64,000 nt of DNA from Butyricicoccus pullicaecorum DSM 23266 (GTDB taxonomy: Bacteria; Bacillota; Clostridia; Oscillospirales; Butyricicoccaceae), in the NCBI RefSeq assembly GCF_900167005.1, contig NZ_FUXW01000001.1:248001-312000 (forward strand). The letters are read 5' to 3'. The position numbers were made by a program, and so were the translations under genes. This document shows positions 47,062-55,597 of this stretch, piece by piece (position 1 is the stretch's first letter; each line of letters begins with the position of its first letter). The notes below the pieces were generated by a model that worked only from the letters and a program-made list of their open reading frames with translations, was not told where the DNA came from and made no database searches.

Positions 47062-48663
47062 TTAGTTGTCGCCGCAGTACTTGTGCAGGGTCTGACGGAC
47101 AGCGCCCGGACCTGCAATCAGTTCGCGGAAATACTCGGTGACCTTTTCAGCCACACCAACCTCGTACAGGTTGACGCCGAAAATGGGCTTGGAGGACAGA
47201 ATCGGGTAGAGCTGTGCCTCGGTGACCTTCTCGGTACCCAGCTTGATGCCTTCCAGATGCTTCTGCAGCATTTTCAGGTTGGGGTCGGGGCTCAGTTCAA
47301 AGGCCTCACCCTTGTCATCCACACCGATCAGGTAGCGCAGCCAGCCAGCCAGTGCCAGCGGCAGGTACTTGAGCTTGCAGACGCGATACTTGGGCAGGGG
47401 GGAATCGTAGTAGCCTTGCAGCGTGACACCGAAACGGGTTGCCAGCTTTTGCGAGGTATCGGTTGCGATACGCTGCGGGGTGTCGGGCATGAAGGGGTTG
47501 GGATAGCGTACAGCCAGTGCCTCATGCAGGTACTCGTGCGGGTCGAGAACGCCGGGGTCGGAAACCATGGGCATTGCCTCGATCTCGCTCATGCGGGTGA
47601 TGAGGTTAACAAGATCCTTGTCCTGCATCTCGTCGCTGATCTTGGTGTAGCCCAGCAGGCAGCCGTAAACTGCGAGGGTGGTGTCGTTGGGGTTTAAGCA
47701 GGTGCAGGCCTTCATCATTGCGGTCTTGAGCACGATGTCGCTGCGGGTGAAGATGACGCCGAGCTGCTCAAGCGGCGGATGACCAACCGGGAAGTTGTCC
47801 TCGATCAGCAGGTACTGCGGTTGTTCGGTATTGACAAAGGGTGCGTATATGGTGCCCTTAGCGGTGACACAGGGAGTCATGCCTTCCAGACCGTCAGCAG
47901 CCAGGTGCTCGGCGATCTTGGGATCGGGATGGGGCGTAATCTTGTCGATCATGGTGATCGGGAATGCAACCTGCTCGGACAGGTAAGACAGCTCTGCGTC
48001 GTCAATGAGACCTGCTGCCTTCCAGGCATAGGCAATTTCCATCATCGACCAGCGCAGACGCATGCTGTTGTTCTGGCAGTTATCCATCGATACCAGTGCG
48101 ATGGGCTTGCCGCAGGTGTGCATACGGTGCAGGCACAGCGAGATGACGCGGCCGATCAGGCTCTGGGTGCCCTTGGGGCCGTTCTCCATGTCGTGTGCGA
48201 CATCGGGATAGAGGTTCTTATCGTTGTCGCGCAGCGGATAAGCCTTCTCGGTGATGGTGAAAGAAACCATCTGTAAGGAAGGAGCGGCAAAGATTTCAGC
48301 GACACGGTCGTAGTCGGTACCGAGAGTCAGCGCCTCAGCAATCGAGCCGACGACTTCCTTCTTCAGGCGGCCGTCTGCGTACAGGGTTACAGCAAGCGAC
48401 AGGTTGTCGTGTGCGCGATAGCAAGCGTCGATGAGTTCCTCGTCATACGCCTCACAGCAGATGATACCGGTATCGGTCAGACCAGCGGTCAGCATACGCT
48501 GTGCCAGAACGGCCGGAAATGCGCGGAACATGCTGCCAGCGCCAAAATGCAGCCAGGTCGGAGCGGCTTTGGTGCGCGCTGCCATTGCGGGAATGTCATA
48601 CTGCGGCATGCGGTAGCTTTCCCAGGCCAGTTTGTTCTCCAAACTCTCCAGATTTAATTTCAT
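47062..48663 (-). CDS. uxuB: Mannitol dehydrogenase family protein (fructuronate reductase-like)
   Basis: 533-residue NAD-dependent long-chain polyol dehydrogenase. The N-terminal Rossmann start is WLHFGAGSMFRAFPAVLAQ. VSMDNCQNNSMRL matches the family signature around residue 200, and the catalytic lysine region is FPITMIDKITPHPD near 270. UxuB-type members reduce fructuronate to mannonate in glucuronate breakdown; mannitol or tagaturonate enzymes are close relatives, so the substrate is uncertain. No uxuA or uxaC is beside it. On the minus strand upstream is a perfect TATAAT (about 48710-48715) but no convincing -35 box, which suggests activator control. Confidence 0.85.
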   Translation of the reverse strand: MKLNLESLENKLAWESYRMPQYDIPAMAARTKAAPTWLHFGAGSMFRAFPAVLAQRMLTAGLTDTGIICCEAYDEELIDACYRAHDNLSLAVTLYADGRLKKEVVGSIAEALTLGTDYDRVAEIFAAPSLQMVSFTITEKAYPLRDNDKNLYPDVAHDMENGPKGTQSLIGRVISLCLHRMHTCGKPIALVSMDNCQNNSMRLRWSMMEIAYAWKAAGLIDDAELSYLSEQVAFPITMIDKITPHPDPKIAEHLAADGLEGMTPCVTAKGTIYAPFVNTEQPQYLLIEDNFPVGHPPLEQLGVIFTRSDIVLKTAMMKACTCLNPNDTTLAVYGCLLGYTKISDEMQDKDLVNLITRMSEIEAMPMVSDPGVLDPHEYLHEALAVRYPNPFMPDTPQRIATDTSQKLATRFGVTLQGYYDSPLPKYRVCKLKYLPLALAGWLRYLIGVDDKGEAFELSPDPNLKMLQKHLEGIKLGTEKVTEAQLYPILSSKPIFGVNLYEVGVAEKVTEYFRELIAGPGAVRQTLHKYCGDN

Positions 48664-48840
48664 ATATTTTCACCAATCCTTTTTGCATATATGATTGTCA
48701 TGGTACATTTATTATAGCAAATATCCCATCTATATGCTAGTGGGTTTTGTGCATTTCGGCAAAAAATTCTGGTTCATCGCAAAAAAATGGATGAACTTTT
48801 GGGTAAATTCCGGGACAGAGGCGGGAATGAGGGTTTTGCA

Positions 48841-48869
48841 TTCAAATTTTAACCGGGCTGTGGTATAAT
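48841..48869 (+). promoter_or_regulatory. Promoter of the ABC-F gene
   Basis: TTCAAA, 17 bases, TATAAT. Confidence 0.6.
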
Positions 48870-48895
48870 GAGCGTGCACGGAAAGGAGTTGTACT

Positions 48896-50689
48896 ATGCT
48901 TTTAGCAGCCGAGCATATTGAAAAAAATTACGGGATGAAGCGCCTTATCCGGGACGCTTCCCTTTATCTGGATACCGGGGACAAGGTGGGTATCATTGGC
49001 ATCAACGGTACGGGAAAATCCACGTTGCTGCGCGTTTTGGCGCGTGCAGAGGAGCCGGACAGCGGTACGGTGCAGGTATTTCCCAATGTACAGGTGTCGT
49101 ACATGCCGCAGAACCCGGACATGGACGCGGACGCAACCGTGTTAGAGCAGGTGTTCCGCGATCTGCCGAGCGAATACCGCACGGTCGCAGAGTATGAAGC
49201 GCGCACCATGCTGACCCGTTTGGGACTGAATGACCATGACCAGAAGATCGGCACGCTGTCCGGCGGTCAGCGCAAGCGCGTGGCACTGGCATCCGCACTG
49301 ATTCACCCGTCTGATCTATTGATCTTGGACGAGCCGACCAACCATCTGGATATGGAGATGGCGGCATGGCTGGAAGATTACCTCATTCGCTTCCACGGCG
49401 GCCTGATTCTGATTACCCATGACCGTTACTTCCTCGATCGCGTGGTCAATCGCATTGTCGAGCTGGAGGACGGCGTGCTGTACAGCTATGAGGCCAACTA
49501 CGCACGTTATCTCGAACTGAAAGCCGAGCGATTGGAGATGGAGCAGGCAGGCGAACGCAAACGGCAGGCCATTCTGCGCCGGGAATACCAGTGGATCATG
49601 CGCGGCGCACGCGCACGCGGTACCAAGAGCCGTGACCGCATCGAGCGCTATGAGGCGCTGCGCGATCAGGACGCGCCGGTCGAGCGCGAGCGGGTGCAGA
49701 TGTCCGCACTTTCCGGGAGACTGGGACGCAAGACCATCGAGCTTGACCACGTCACCAAAGTATATGGCGGCCAGACGGTGATCTCGGACTTTTCCTACAT
49801 TCTGTCCCGCGATGATCGCATCGGCGTGGTCGGTGTCAACGGTGCGGGCAAAACGACTCTGCTAAACCTCATCGCCGGACGTGTCCAGCCAGACAGCGGT
49901 ACGGTGGAAACCGGTCAGACCGTCCGTTTGGGTGTCTTCTCGCAGGAGGGACGCGAACTTGACCCGAATGCAAGGGTCATCGACTGGATTCGCGATATCT
50001 CAAACCGCATCGAGACCCCGGAAGGTACGTTCACGGCTTCGCAGATGCTGGAAAAGTTCCTGTTTTCGGGCGACTTGCAGCATCAGTTCATCGGTAAGCT
50101 GTCGGGCGGTGAAAAGCGCCGTCTGTATCTGCTGTCAGTGCTGATGGAAGCGCCCAACGTCCTGCTGCTCGACGAGCCGACCAACGACTTGGACGTAGAA
50201 ACGCTGACCATTCTGGAAGATTATCTGGAATCCTTCCCGGGCATCGTGCTCGCGGTATCCCATGACCGCTATTTTCTGGATAAGATCGCGCACTCGATTT
50301 TCGAGGTCTGCCGCGGCGGCGAGGTACGCCAGTATACCGGCAATTTCTCCGATTATCTGGACAAGCGCGTCCCGGCGGAAAAAGCCGAGCGGGTCAAGAC
50401 CGAAAAGACCGAGAAGGCACAGAAACCGGCAAACAAACCGCAAAAGCTCAAATTCTCATTCAACGAGCAGCGAGAGTTCGACCACATCGACGAGGAACTT
50501 GAGCAGCTGGCTGCAAAGATTGAGACGTGCGAACAGCAAATCGCGAGTGCGGCTAACGATTACGTCAAATTGCAGGAATTGCTCGCGCAGAAGGAAGAGC
50601 TGGAGCGTCAGCAGGAATATAAAATGGAGCGCTGGGTCTATCTGAACGAACTGGCGGAAAAGATCGCGGCGCAGAACGAAAAGGCGTAA
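48896..50689 (+). CDS. ABC-F family ATPase (Uup-like)
   Basis: 597 residues with two ABC domains in one chain and no membrane spans. Walker A sites GINGTGKST (35-43) and GVNGAGKTT (second half); signatures LSGGQRKR and LSGGEKRR; Walker B LLILDEPTNHLD and VLLLDEPTNDLD. The linker between them (P-site tRNA interaction motif in this family) is rich in Arg/Glu (ERKRQAILRREYQWIMRGAR). The C-terminal coiled coil (EELEQLAAKIETCEQQIA) is typical of Uup. ABC-F proteins act on the ribosome; whether this one gives antibiotic resistance cannot be told. GGAAAGGAG precedes the ATG. Confidence 0.93.
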   Translation: MLLAAEHIEKNYGMKRLIRDASLYLDTGDKVGIIGINGTGKSTLLRVLARAEEPDSGTVQVFPNVQVSYMPQNPDMDADATVLEQVFRDLPSEYRTVAEYEARTMLTRLGLNDHDQKIGTLSGGQRKRVALASALIHPSDLLILDEPTNHLDMEMAAWLEDYLIRFHGGLILITHDRYFLDRVVNRIVELEDGVLYSYEANYARYLELKAERLEMEQAGERKRQAILRREYQWIMRGARARGTKSRDRIERYEALRDQDAPVERERVQMSALSGRLGRKTIELDHVTKVYGGQTVISDFSYILSRDDRIGVVGVNGAGKTTLLNLIAGRVQPDSGTVETGQTVRLGVFSQEGRELDPNARVIDWIRDISNRIETPEGTFTASQMLEKFLFSGDLQHQFIGKLSGGEKRRLYLLSVLMEAPNVLLLDEPTNDLDVETLTILEDYLESFPGIVLAVSHDRYFLDKIAHSIFEVCRGGEVRQYTGNFSDYLDKRVPAEKAERVKTEKTEKAQKPANKPQKLKFSFNEQREFDHIDEELEQLAAKIETCEQQIASAANDYVKLQELLAQKEELERQQEYKMERWVYLNELAEKIAAQNEKA

Positions 50690-50712
50690 AAGAAAGGGGC
50701 GGAGCAAGGTTT

Positions 50713-51060
50713 ATGAAAAAATGGTACGATGAGGAATATGTGTTCACGGTGGAAGTCACAGGCTTTCTGCGTGGCACACAGACCGAACACTATTGCCGCA
50801 ACGGCGAAGAAATTGGTGATCGGTATACCTGTACGTATGGCTGTCCGGTCAATGCAGACGGACAGGGGATCTGCTCTAAGACCATGCTGATGCTGTTTCC
50901 CCTGATGGAAGCGGTGCGCAGCGGCGGCGATTTGCAGAACGTCGGCGGCGATGGTACGTACAGCAAAACCATTGTATGTCCGGACGGCTGTGTGATCTTT
51001 CGTCTGACCGCACAAAAAACCGGAAAGAAAAACTTTTATAAAGGCAAATTTCTGGAATAA
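50713..51060 (+). CDS. TIGR04076-type small protein
   Basis: 115 residues. VTGFLRGTQTEHYCRNGEEIGD and the cysteines in TYGCPVN, GICSKTMLMLFPLMEAVRSGGDL and VCPDGCVIFRLT resemble the TIGR04076 family of small Cys-containing proteins, where a C-x-W-like segment precedes the LRSGGDF motif. The function is unknown. GGAGCAAGG precedes the ATG, 23 bases after the ABC-F stop, so it is probably co-transcribed. Confidence 0.65.
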   Translation: MKKWYDEEYVFTVEVTGFLRGTQTEHYCRNGEEIGDRYTCTYGCPVNADGQGICSKTMLMLFPLMEAVRSGGDLQNVGGDGTYSKTIVCPDGCVIFRLTAQKTGKKNFYKGKFLE

Positions 51061-51075
51061 CTGCCCCATATCAAA

Positions 51076-51125
51076 CAAAAAGCGCTCAGGACACCGGATT
51101 CGGTGCTCTGAGCGCTTACTTTTTG
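51076..51125. terminator. Bidirectional terminator
   Basis: AAGCGCTCAG ... CTGAGCGCTT with an inner ACACCG/CGGTG stem, between converging genes. Confidence 0.88.
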
Positions 51126-51130
51126 TGAAA

Positions 51131-52618
51131 TTACTTGTGATAGAGCTTCTTGGTCTGATGAACGGGCTCGCAGGTCAGGTTCATGCCCAGCTTCTTGAAG
51201 ACGTTGTCGTCTACCTGAGCCAGAATGACCGAGGAGTGTACCTCACAGCCGCGCAGACCGGACAGGTGATCGAGTGCAAGCTTTGCGACCGGGTTGGTGG
51301 TTGCCGAGATGGACAGCGCAATCAGCACTTCGTCGGTGTGCAGGCGCGGGTTGTGGTTGCCCAGACCCTGGGTCTTGAGCTGCTGGATGGGCTCGATGAT
51401 GAGCGCGGGCAGCAGCGGCAGGTTGTCCGGAATGTGTGCCAGGTGCTTGAGTGCGTTGATGAGCGCAGCCGAGGACGCGCCGAGCAGGGACGAAGTCTTG
51501 CCGGTCACGATCGTGCCGTCAGGCAGCTCGATGGCAGCAGCCGGATTGCCGTCGGTCTCCTCCGAGCGCTTGAGCGCTGCGGAAACAACCGGGCGGTCTT
51601 CGATGGAGACCTTAGCCTGCTGCATGAGCAGTTCGAGCTTGTGAATGGCAGTATCGTCGCTGCGGCCGTCGCGCTTGTCGCACAGCGCCTGATAATAGCG
51701 GCGAATGATCTCCTGGCAGGATGCCTCACGGCAAGCATCGTCGTCGATGATGCACTTGCCGGCCATGTTGACGCCCATGTCGGTGGGAGAGTGGTAGGGG
51801 CTTTCGCCTGCGATCTTCTCAAAGATTGCGTTGACGACCGGGAAGATCTCAACGTCACGGTTGTAGTTGACCGTGGTCACGCCGTAGGTTTCGAGGTGGA
51901 AGGGGTCGATCATGTTGACATCGTTGAGGTCAGCGGTTGCAGCCTCGTAAGCGAGGTTGACCGGATGCTTGAGGGGCAGGTTCCAGATGGGGAAGGTCTC
52001 GAACTTCGCGTAGCCAGCCGAGATACCGCGCTTGTACTCGTGGTAGAGCTGGGACAGGCAGGTTGCCATCTTGCCCGAGCCAGGGCCGGGAGCGGTGATG
52101 ACAACGAGCGGACGGGAAGTCTCGATGTACTCGTTCTTGCCGTAGCCCTCGTCGGAGACGATGAGCTGTACGTTGCTCGGATAGCCTGCGATGGGGTAGT
52201 GGGTGTAGACCTTGACGCCCAGTGCGATCAGACGGCGTTTGAACGCATCGGCAGCAGCCTGACCTGCGTACTGGGTGATGACGACCGAACCGACATACAG
52301 ACCGATGCCGCGGAATGCGTCGATCAGACGCAGTACATCGACATCATAGGTAATGCCCAGATCCGAGCGGACTTTGTTCTTCTCGATGTCGCCAGCCGAG
52401 ATGGCGATGACGATTTCGGCCTGGTCGGCCATCTGCGCGAGCATGCGCACCTTGCTGTCGGGTGCGAAGCCGGGCAGAACGCGGGAAGCGTGGTAGTCGT
52501 CGAACAGCTTGCCGCCGAACTCCAGATAGAGCTTGCCGCCGAACTGTGCGATGCGCTTTTTGATGTGTTCGGACTGCATGGACAGATATTTGTCGTTGTC
52601 GAATCCAATTTTGTTCAT
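51131..52618 (-). CDS. DUF1846 family protein
   Basis: 495 residues, the usual size for DUF1846. MNKIGFDNDKYLSMQSEHIK and FGGKLYLEFGGKLFDDYHASRVLPGF are characteristic. VITAPGPGSGKMATCLSQLY holds a P-loop-like GPGSGK, and AAAIELPDGTIVTGKTSSLLG follows later. Structures of family members show kinase-like and ACT-like domains, but no reaction has been established that I know of. Good promoter upstream, GAAGGAAGGG before the ATG. Confidence 0.93.
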   Translation of the reverse strand: MNKIGFDNDKYLSMQSEHIKKRIAQFGGKLYLEFGGKLFDDYHASRVLPGFAPDSKVRMLAQMADQAEIVIAISAGDIEKNKVRSDLGITYDVDVLRLIDAFRGIGLYVGSVVITQYAGQAAADAFKRRLIALGVKVYTHYPIAGYPSNVQLIVSDEGYGKNEYIETSRPLVVITAPGPGSGKMATCLSQLYHEYKRGISAGYAKFETFPIWNLPLKHPVNLAYEAATADLNDVNMIDPFHLETYGVTTVNYNRDVEIFPVVNAIFEKIAGESPYHSPTDMGVNMAGKCIIDDDACREASCQEIIRRYYQALCDKRDGRSDDTAIHKLELLMQQAKVSIEDRPVVSAALKRSEETDGNPAAAIELPDGTIVTGKTSSLLGASSAALINALKHLAHIPDNLPLLPALIIEPIQQLKTQGLGNHNPRLHTDEVLIALSISATTNPVAKLALDHLSGLRGCEVHSSVILAQVDDNVFKKLGMNLTCEPVHQTKKLYHK

Positions 52619-52679
52619 AATCTAGGCCCTTCCTTCTATATAACGGTTACTCGATCCGATAAATTTACATACATCATAA

Positions 52680-52708
52680 ATTATAAAGACTTTTTCCGGG
52701 TTTTACAA
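52680..52708 (-). promoter_or_regulatory. Promoter of the DUF1846 gene
   Basis: TTGTAA, 17 bases, TATAAT on the minus strand. It is flanked by two direct copies of TAAATTTACAT (near 52660 and 52721). Confidence 0.78.
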
Positions 52709-52788
52709 CGGCTGTCCGGTAAATTTACATGGAAAAATTCAGCCGGAAAAACTGTGCAAAAATCGTGATTGTGCCCGTTGCAGGACAC

Positions 52789-52815
52789 AAAAAGACCGTC
52801 CGACAGGGGACGGCC
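52789..52815 (-). terminator. Terminator of the small anchored protein gene
   Basis: On the minus strand GGCCGTCC ... GGACGGTC (one G-T pair) followed by TTTTTGTG. Confidence 0.75.
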
Positions 52816-52821
52816 AAAAAG

Positions 52822-53253
52822 TTATGCGGCGGCATGCAGACGGGAAAGAGCTGAAAATAACGTATCCGTACCGGATGCAGGAGAAAAACAGACGAAGAAT
52901 CCTGCACGCAAGGGAAGATAAAGATGTTTGCGATCGACCCAGACGGTAAAAGTTTGGTCATCTTCGTGCCAGAGAGACAGTTCGTATAAGGTTGCGGGCG
53001 GTTCGGACGTGATGCGGCGGGTCAGACCACGGAAATGCAAGGTCATATCGCGAAGCGTTTGTCCTACGTCTGCGGCTTGCTCGGCAGAAAGCTCGATCGG
53101 AATGAGGGAAGCACCCTGATTGTGTTCACGCAGTGTGCAGCCGCTGGGCTGCGTCAGTGTCTGTTCGCTGGTAAACAGGGTAAATGAGCATGGGACAAAT
53201 AAGAGAATCAAAACCAGAACGGCCAGCACGATGGTTATGACACGACGTTTCAT
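52822..53253 (-). CDS. Small membrane-anchored extracellular protein
   Basis: 143 residues. The N-terminus (KRRVITIVLAVLVLILLFVP) is a single anchor or uncleaved signal; the C in VPCSFTLF lacks a good lipobox. The outer part contains LYELSLWHEDDQTFTVWVDR, a beta-strand-rich stretch. No family recognised. Transcribed alone, away from nnrE, with a terminator between it and the DUF1846 promoter region. Confidence 0.6.
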   Translation of the reverse strand: MKRRVITIVLAVLVLILLFVPCSFTLFTSEQTLTQPSGCTLREHNQGASLIPIELSAEQAADVGQTLRDMTLHFRGLTRRITSEPPATLYELSLWHEDDQTFTVWVDRKHLYLPLRAGFFVCFSPASGTDTLFSALSRLHAAA

Positions 53254-53335
53254 GTTATCACCCCTTTGGTACGCAGCATGAGTATATATTTATTGTAGGG
53301 TATTCCGAATGGCTGTCAAGCATAGATGAGCACGC

Positions 53336-53364
53336 TTGCGATTTTTTCGCGGGTGCGGTATACT
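53336..53364 (+). promoter_or_regulatory. nnrE promoter
   Basis: TTGCGA, 17 bases, TATACT. Confidence 0.75.
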
Positions 53365-53403
53365 AAACCAAACAGAAACGATGTGATAAGGAGCATTGGA
53401 GCT

Positions 53404-54024
53404 ATGACGGTAACAGCAGCCGAGATGAAGGAAATTGAGCGCAAGGCAGCCGAGGGCGGCCTGAGCTACGAACAGATGATGGAGAATGCAGGCCGTGCGG
53501 TGGCAGACTTCGTGCAGGAGAAGCAGCCGGTACTGCGCACAGCAGCGATTTTTGTCGGCAAGGGTAACAATGGCGGCGACGGACTGGTTGCAGCGCGTTA
53601 TCTGCGCGAGCGCGGTGTGCGTGCAGCGGTCATTCTGGTCGAGGGTGAGCCCAAGAGCGAGCAGGCGCGGGCGAACTTTGCAAAGCTGGACGAAAAGACC
53701 CCGATCTGGCCGATCGAGGAGCTGCAAATGGATCAGATCAACTGGATTTTCGATGCAGACGCTGCAATTGATGCGGTGTATGGCACTGGTTTCCACGGAG
53801 AACTGTCCGACGTGGCACGCGCAGCGACCACCATGCTGTGCCGTTCGTTCGGTATGGTATTTGCCATCGACCTGCCCAGCGGTGTCAACGCGGACACCGG
53901 GGAACTGGCTGTCGGTGCCGCGATGGCCGATCACACCATCGCGCTGCATGCCGAAAAGCCGGCGCACAGTCTGGCCAAGGCAAATTGCGGCCTGACCCAT
54001 GTTGCAGACATCGGCATTAAGTAA
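53404..54024 (+). CDS. nnrE: NAD(P)H-hydrate epimerase
   Basis: 206 residues from ATG 53404. YjeF_N-type enzyme that epimerises damaged (R)-NAD(P)HX so it can be repaired. MTVTAAEMKEIERKAAEGGLSYEQMMENAGRA-type start (split motif), then IFVGKGNNGGDGLVAARYL for the nucleotide site, DAVYGTGFHGEL and AIDLPSGVNADTG for the active site. The ADP-dependent dehydratase (YjeF_C/NnrD) that is often fused is missing here, so it must be encoded elsewhere. AAGGAG lies 13-14 bases and GGAG 3-4 bases before the ATG. Confidence 0.93.
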   Translation: MTVTAAEMKEIERKAAEGGLSYEQMMENAGRAVADFVQEKQPVLRTAAIFVGKGNNGGDGLVAARYLRERGVRAAVILVEGEPKSEQARANFAKLDEKTPIWPIEELQMDQINWIFDADAAIDAVYGTGFHGELSDVARAATTMLCRSFGMVFAIDLPSGVNADTGELAVGAAMADHTIALHAEKPAHSLAKANCGLTHVADIGIK

Positions 54025-54040
54025 GCCATAAAGACAAGAA

Positions 54041-54068
54041 AAAAAACCGCCCGAATGGGCGGTTTTTT
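54041..54068. terminator. Bidirectional terminator
   Basis: AAAAAACCGCCC-GAAT-GGGCGGTTTTTT between converging genes. Confidence 0.93.
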
Positions 54069-54073
54069 AATGC

Positions 54074-54373
54074 TTATTCATGCTCGTCCTCATACTGGCG
54101 CAGCGTGCCCTCGGTCATGTGGGACAGCGCGGCCAAACGCTCATTGACCATATCCCACATGCACATCGGCAAGTGATCGCGATGACCACGGTGAATGGTC
54201 ACGCATTCAAAGCAGTTGCCGTGATGGGGACAGGCTTCCTTGCATGGGCAGTGATCGCCGGATTCGCGTACCTGACGGAGAAATTCCATCTTCATTTCAT
54301 ACGCTTCCTGCTTTTTGCCCTGCTGATCGAGCTCATTCTGCTGGATGGCCAGCGGGTTGTTATCGATCTGCAT
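54074..54373 (-). CDS. Small cysteine/histidine-rich protein
   Basis: 99 residues. A charged N-terminal helix is followed by a dense metal-binding-like cluster, CPCKEACPHHGNCFECVTIH then RDHLPMCMWDM: six cysteines and several histidines within 40 residues. It suggests zinc or iron-sulfur binding, but the spacing is not one I can assign. It starts 15 bases after the iolG stop on the same strand, so it belongs to that operon. Confidence 0.7.
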   Translation of the reverse strand: MQIDNNPLAIQQNELDQQGKKQEAYEMKMEFLRQVRESGDHCPCKEACPHHGNCFECVTIHRGHRDHLPMCMWDMVNERLAALSHMTEGTLRQYEDEHE

Positions 54374-54388
54374 AAATAATGTGTACGA

Positions 54389-55390
54389 TTAGCGGTACAG
54401 CTCGGGCTTCTCGATGGTCTCAACCGGGAGAAATACGCCCTTACCGCGGGAGTTGTTGAGGGCATCGCCTGCAACACAAGCAACATAGCCATCCCAAGAG
54501 GACGGGCCGGTCAGCTTGCCGTTCTCAACGGACTTAACCCACTCGGTCATCTCGATGTCGTAAGCTTCGATGAAGCGATCCTTCCAGTCGGTCAGGATCG
54601 GGAAGCTGCGGGTTGCGTTTGCACGCTTAACAACTGCGTACGGATCGGGCAGGTTGATGGTACCCTTCTCGCAGACAACCTGGCACTGGATGTCGTAGCC
54701 GTAGCCGTCAGCAACCTGTACCTCAACGTCGATGCGGCAGCCGTTCTGGGTCTCGAGCAGAACGATCTGCGGGTTATCGTAACCCTTGTTGCTCAGCGAG
54801 CTCTGACGAACCTTCAGAACCTGTGCGCTCTTGTACTCGTCGCCCAGCAGCCAGCGGCAGATGTCCAGCTCATGGATTGCAACGTTGGTGATACCCATCT
54901 CGGTCTTGAAGCCCGGGCCCTGGGAAACGTTACGATGGCATGCATGGATCATCAGGGGAGCACCCAGCTCACCGGACTCGATGATGCGCTTCATCTCAGC
55001 GTAGCCACGGTCGTAGCGGCGCATGAAGCCGACCTGTACCAGGCGCTTGCCATGCTTGAGCTCAGCCTCAATGATCTTCTCGCAGTCAGCTGCGTTCAGA
55101 GCCAGGGGCTTCTCGCAGAAGATGTACTTGCCATGCTTCAGACCCTCGAGGACATAGCCAGCGTGGGAGTCGTCAGAAGAAGTGATCAGGATCGCCTGTA
55201 CTTCGGGAGCGGCAATCAGCTCTTCGCCAGATGCGTATGCACGAATGCCATACTGTGCTGCAACCTTGTCAGCAGCCTCCTGGAAATAATCCGCGCAAGC
55301 AACAACTTCTGCACCCGGTACCAGGTCATGCAGACGGCGGATGTGATCGCGGCCAATGGCGCCGCAGCCAATAACACCAATATTTAACAT
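54389..55390 (-). CDS. iolG: Gfo/Idh/MocA dehydrogenase, inositol 2-dehydrogenase-like
   Basis: 333 residues. The Rossmann motif GVIGCGAIGRDHIRRL is at 4-19, the family EKPLALN (catalytic lysine) lies near 94-100, and AIHELDICRWLLGDE includes the D-x-x-x-H-type catalytic pair region around residue 170. The best match by eye is myo-inositol 2-dehydrogenase, which makes 2-keto-myo-inositol with NAD. The next gene upstream encodes a TIM-barrel isomerase of the IolE/IolI type, and a sugar ABC transporter is divergent, which supports inositol or a related polyol. GGAAAGGACG precedes the ATG. Confidence 0.85.
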   Translation of the reverse strand: MLNIGVIGCGAIGRDHIRRLHDLVPGAEVVACADYFQEAADKVAAQYGIRAYASGEELIAAPEVQAILITSSDDSHAGYVLEGLKHGKYIFCEKPLALNAADCEKIIEAELKHGKRLVQVGFMRRYDRGYAEMKRIIESGELGAPLMIHACHRNVSQGPGFKTEMGITNVAIHELDICRWLLGDEYKSAQVLKVRQSSLSNKGYDNPQIVLLETQNGCRIDVEVQVADGYGYDIQCQVVCEKGTINLPDPYAVVKRANATRSFPILTDWKDRFIEAYDIEMTEWVKSVENGKLTGPSSWDGYVACVAGDALNNSRGKGVFLPVETIEKPELYR

Positions 55391-55423
55391 GAGATTTCAA
55401 CGTCCTTTCCAGCGTTTTTTTCC

Positions 55424-55483
55424 AACTGATACAGTTGGTTGACTCTCTTACTTAATGATACGCAACTTGTGCGCTCTGGTCAA
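55424..55483 (-). promoter_or_regulatory. iolG promoter with operator-like palindrome
   Basis: TTGACC, 17 bases, TATCAT on the minus strand (55455-55483). Just downstream of the start of transcription is the 17-base palindrome CCAACTG-ATA-CAGTTGG (55424-55440), well placed for a repressor. Confidence 0.72.
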
Positions 55484-55597
55484 TGTTTTTCGTGTAAAAT
55501 CGGAAGCTTAACCAAAATTCCGGGCGTATTTTTAGGCAAAGGATGGGGTGTAGAACGGCAGAAAAGGCAGCTTAGAGTGTGCAATGTGCAATTTTGT

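Noticed and set aside
51125-52768. Open frame of 547 codons opposite the DUF1846 gene
   Set aside because: It starts in a terminator and has no ribosome site; DUF1846 is well supported.
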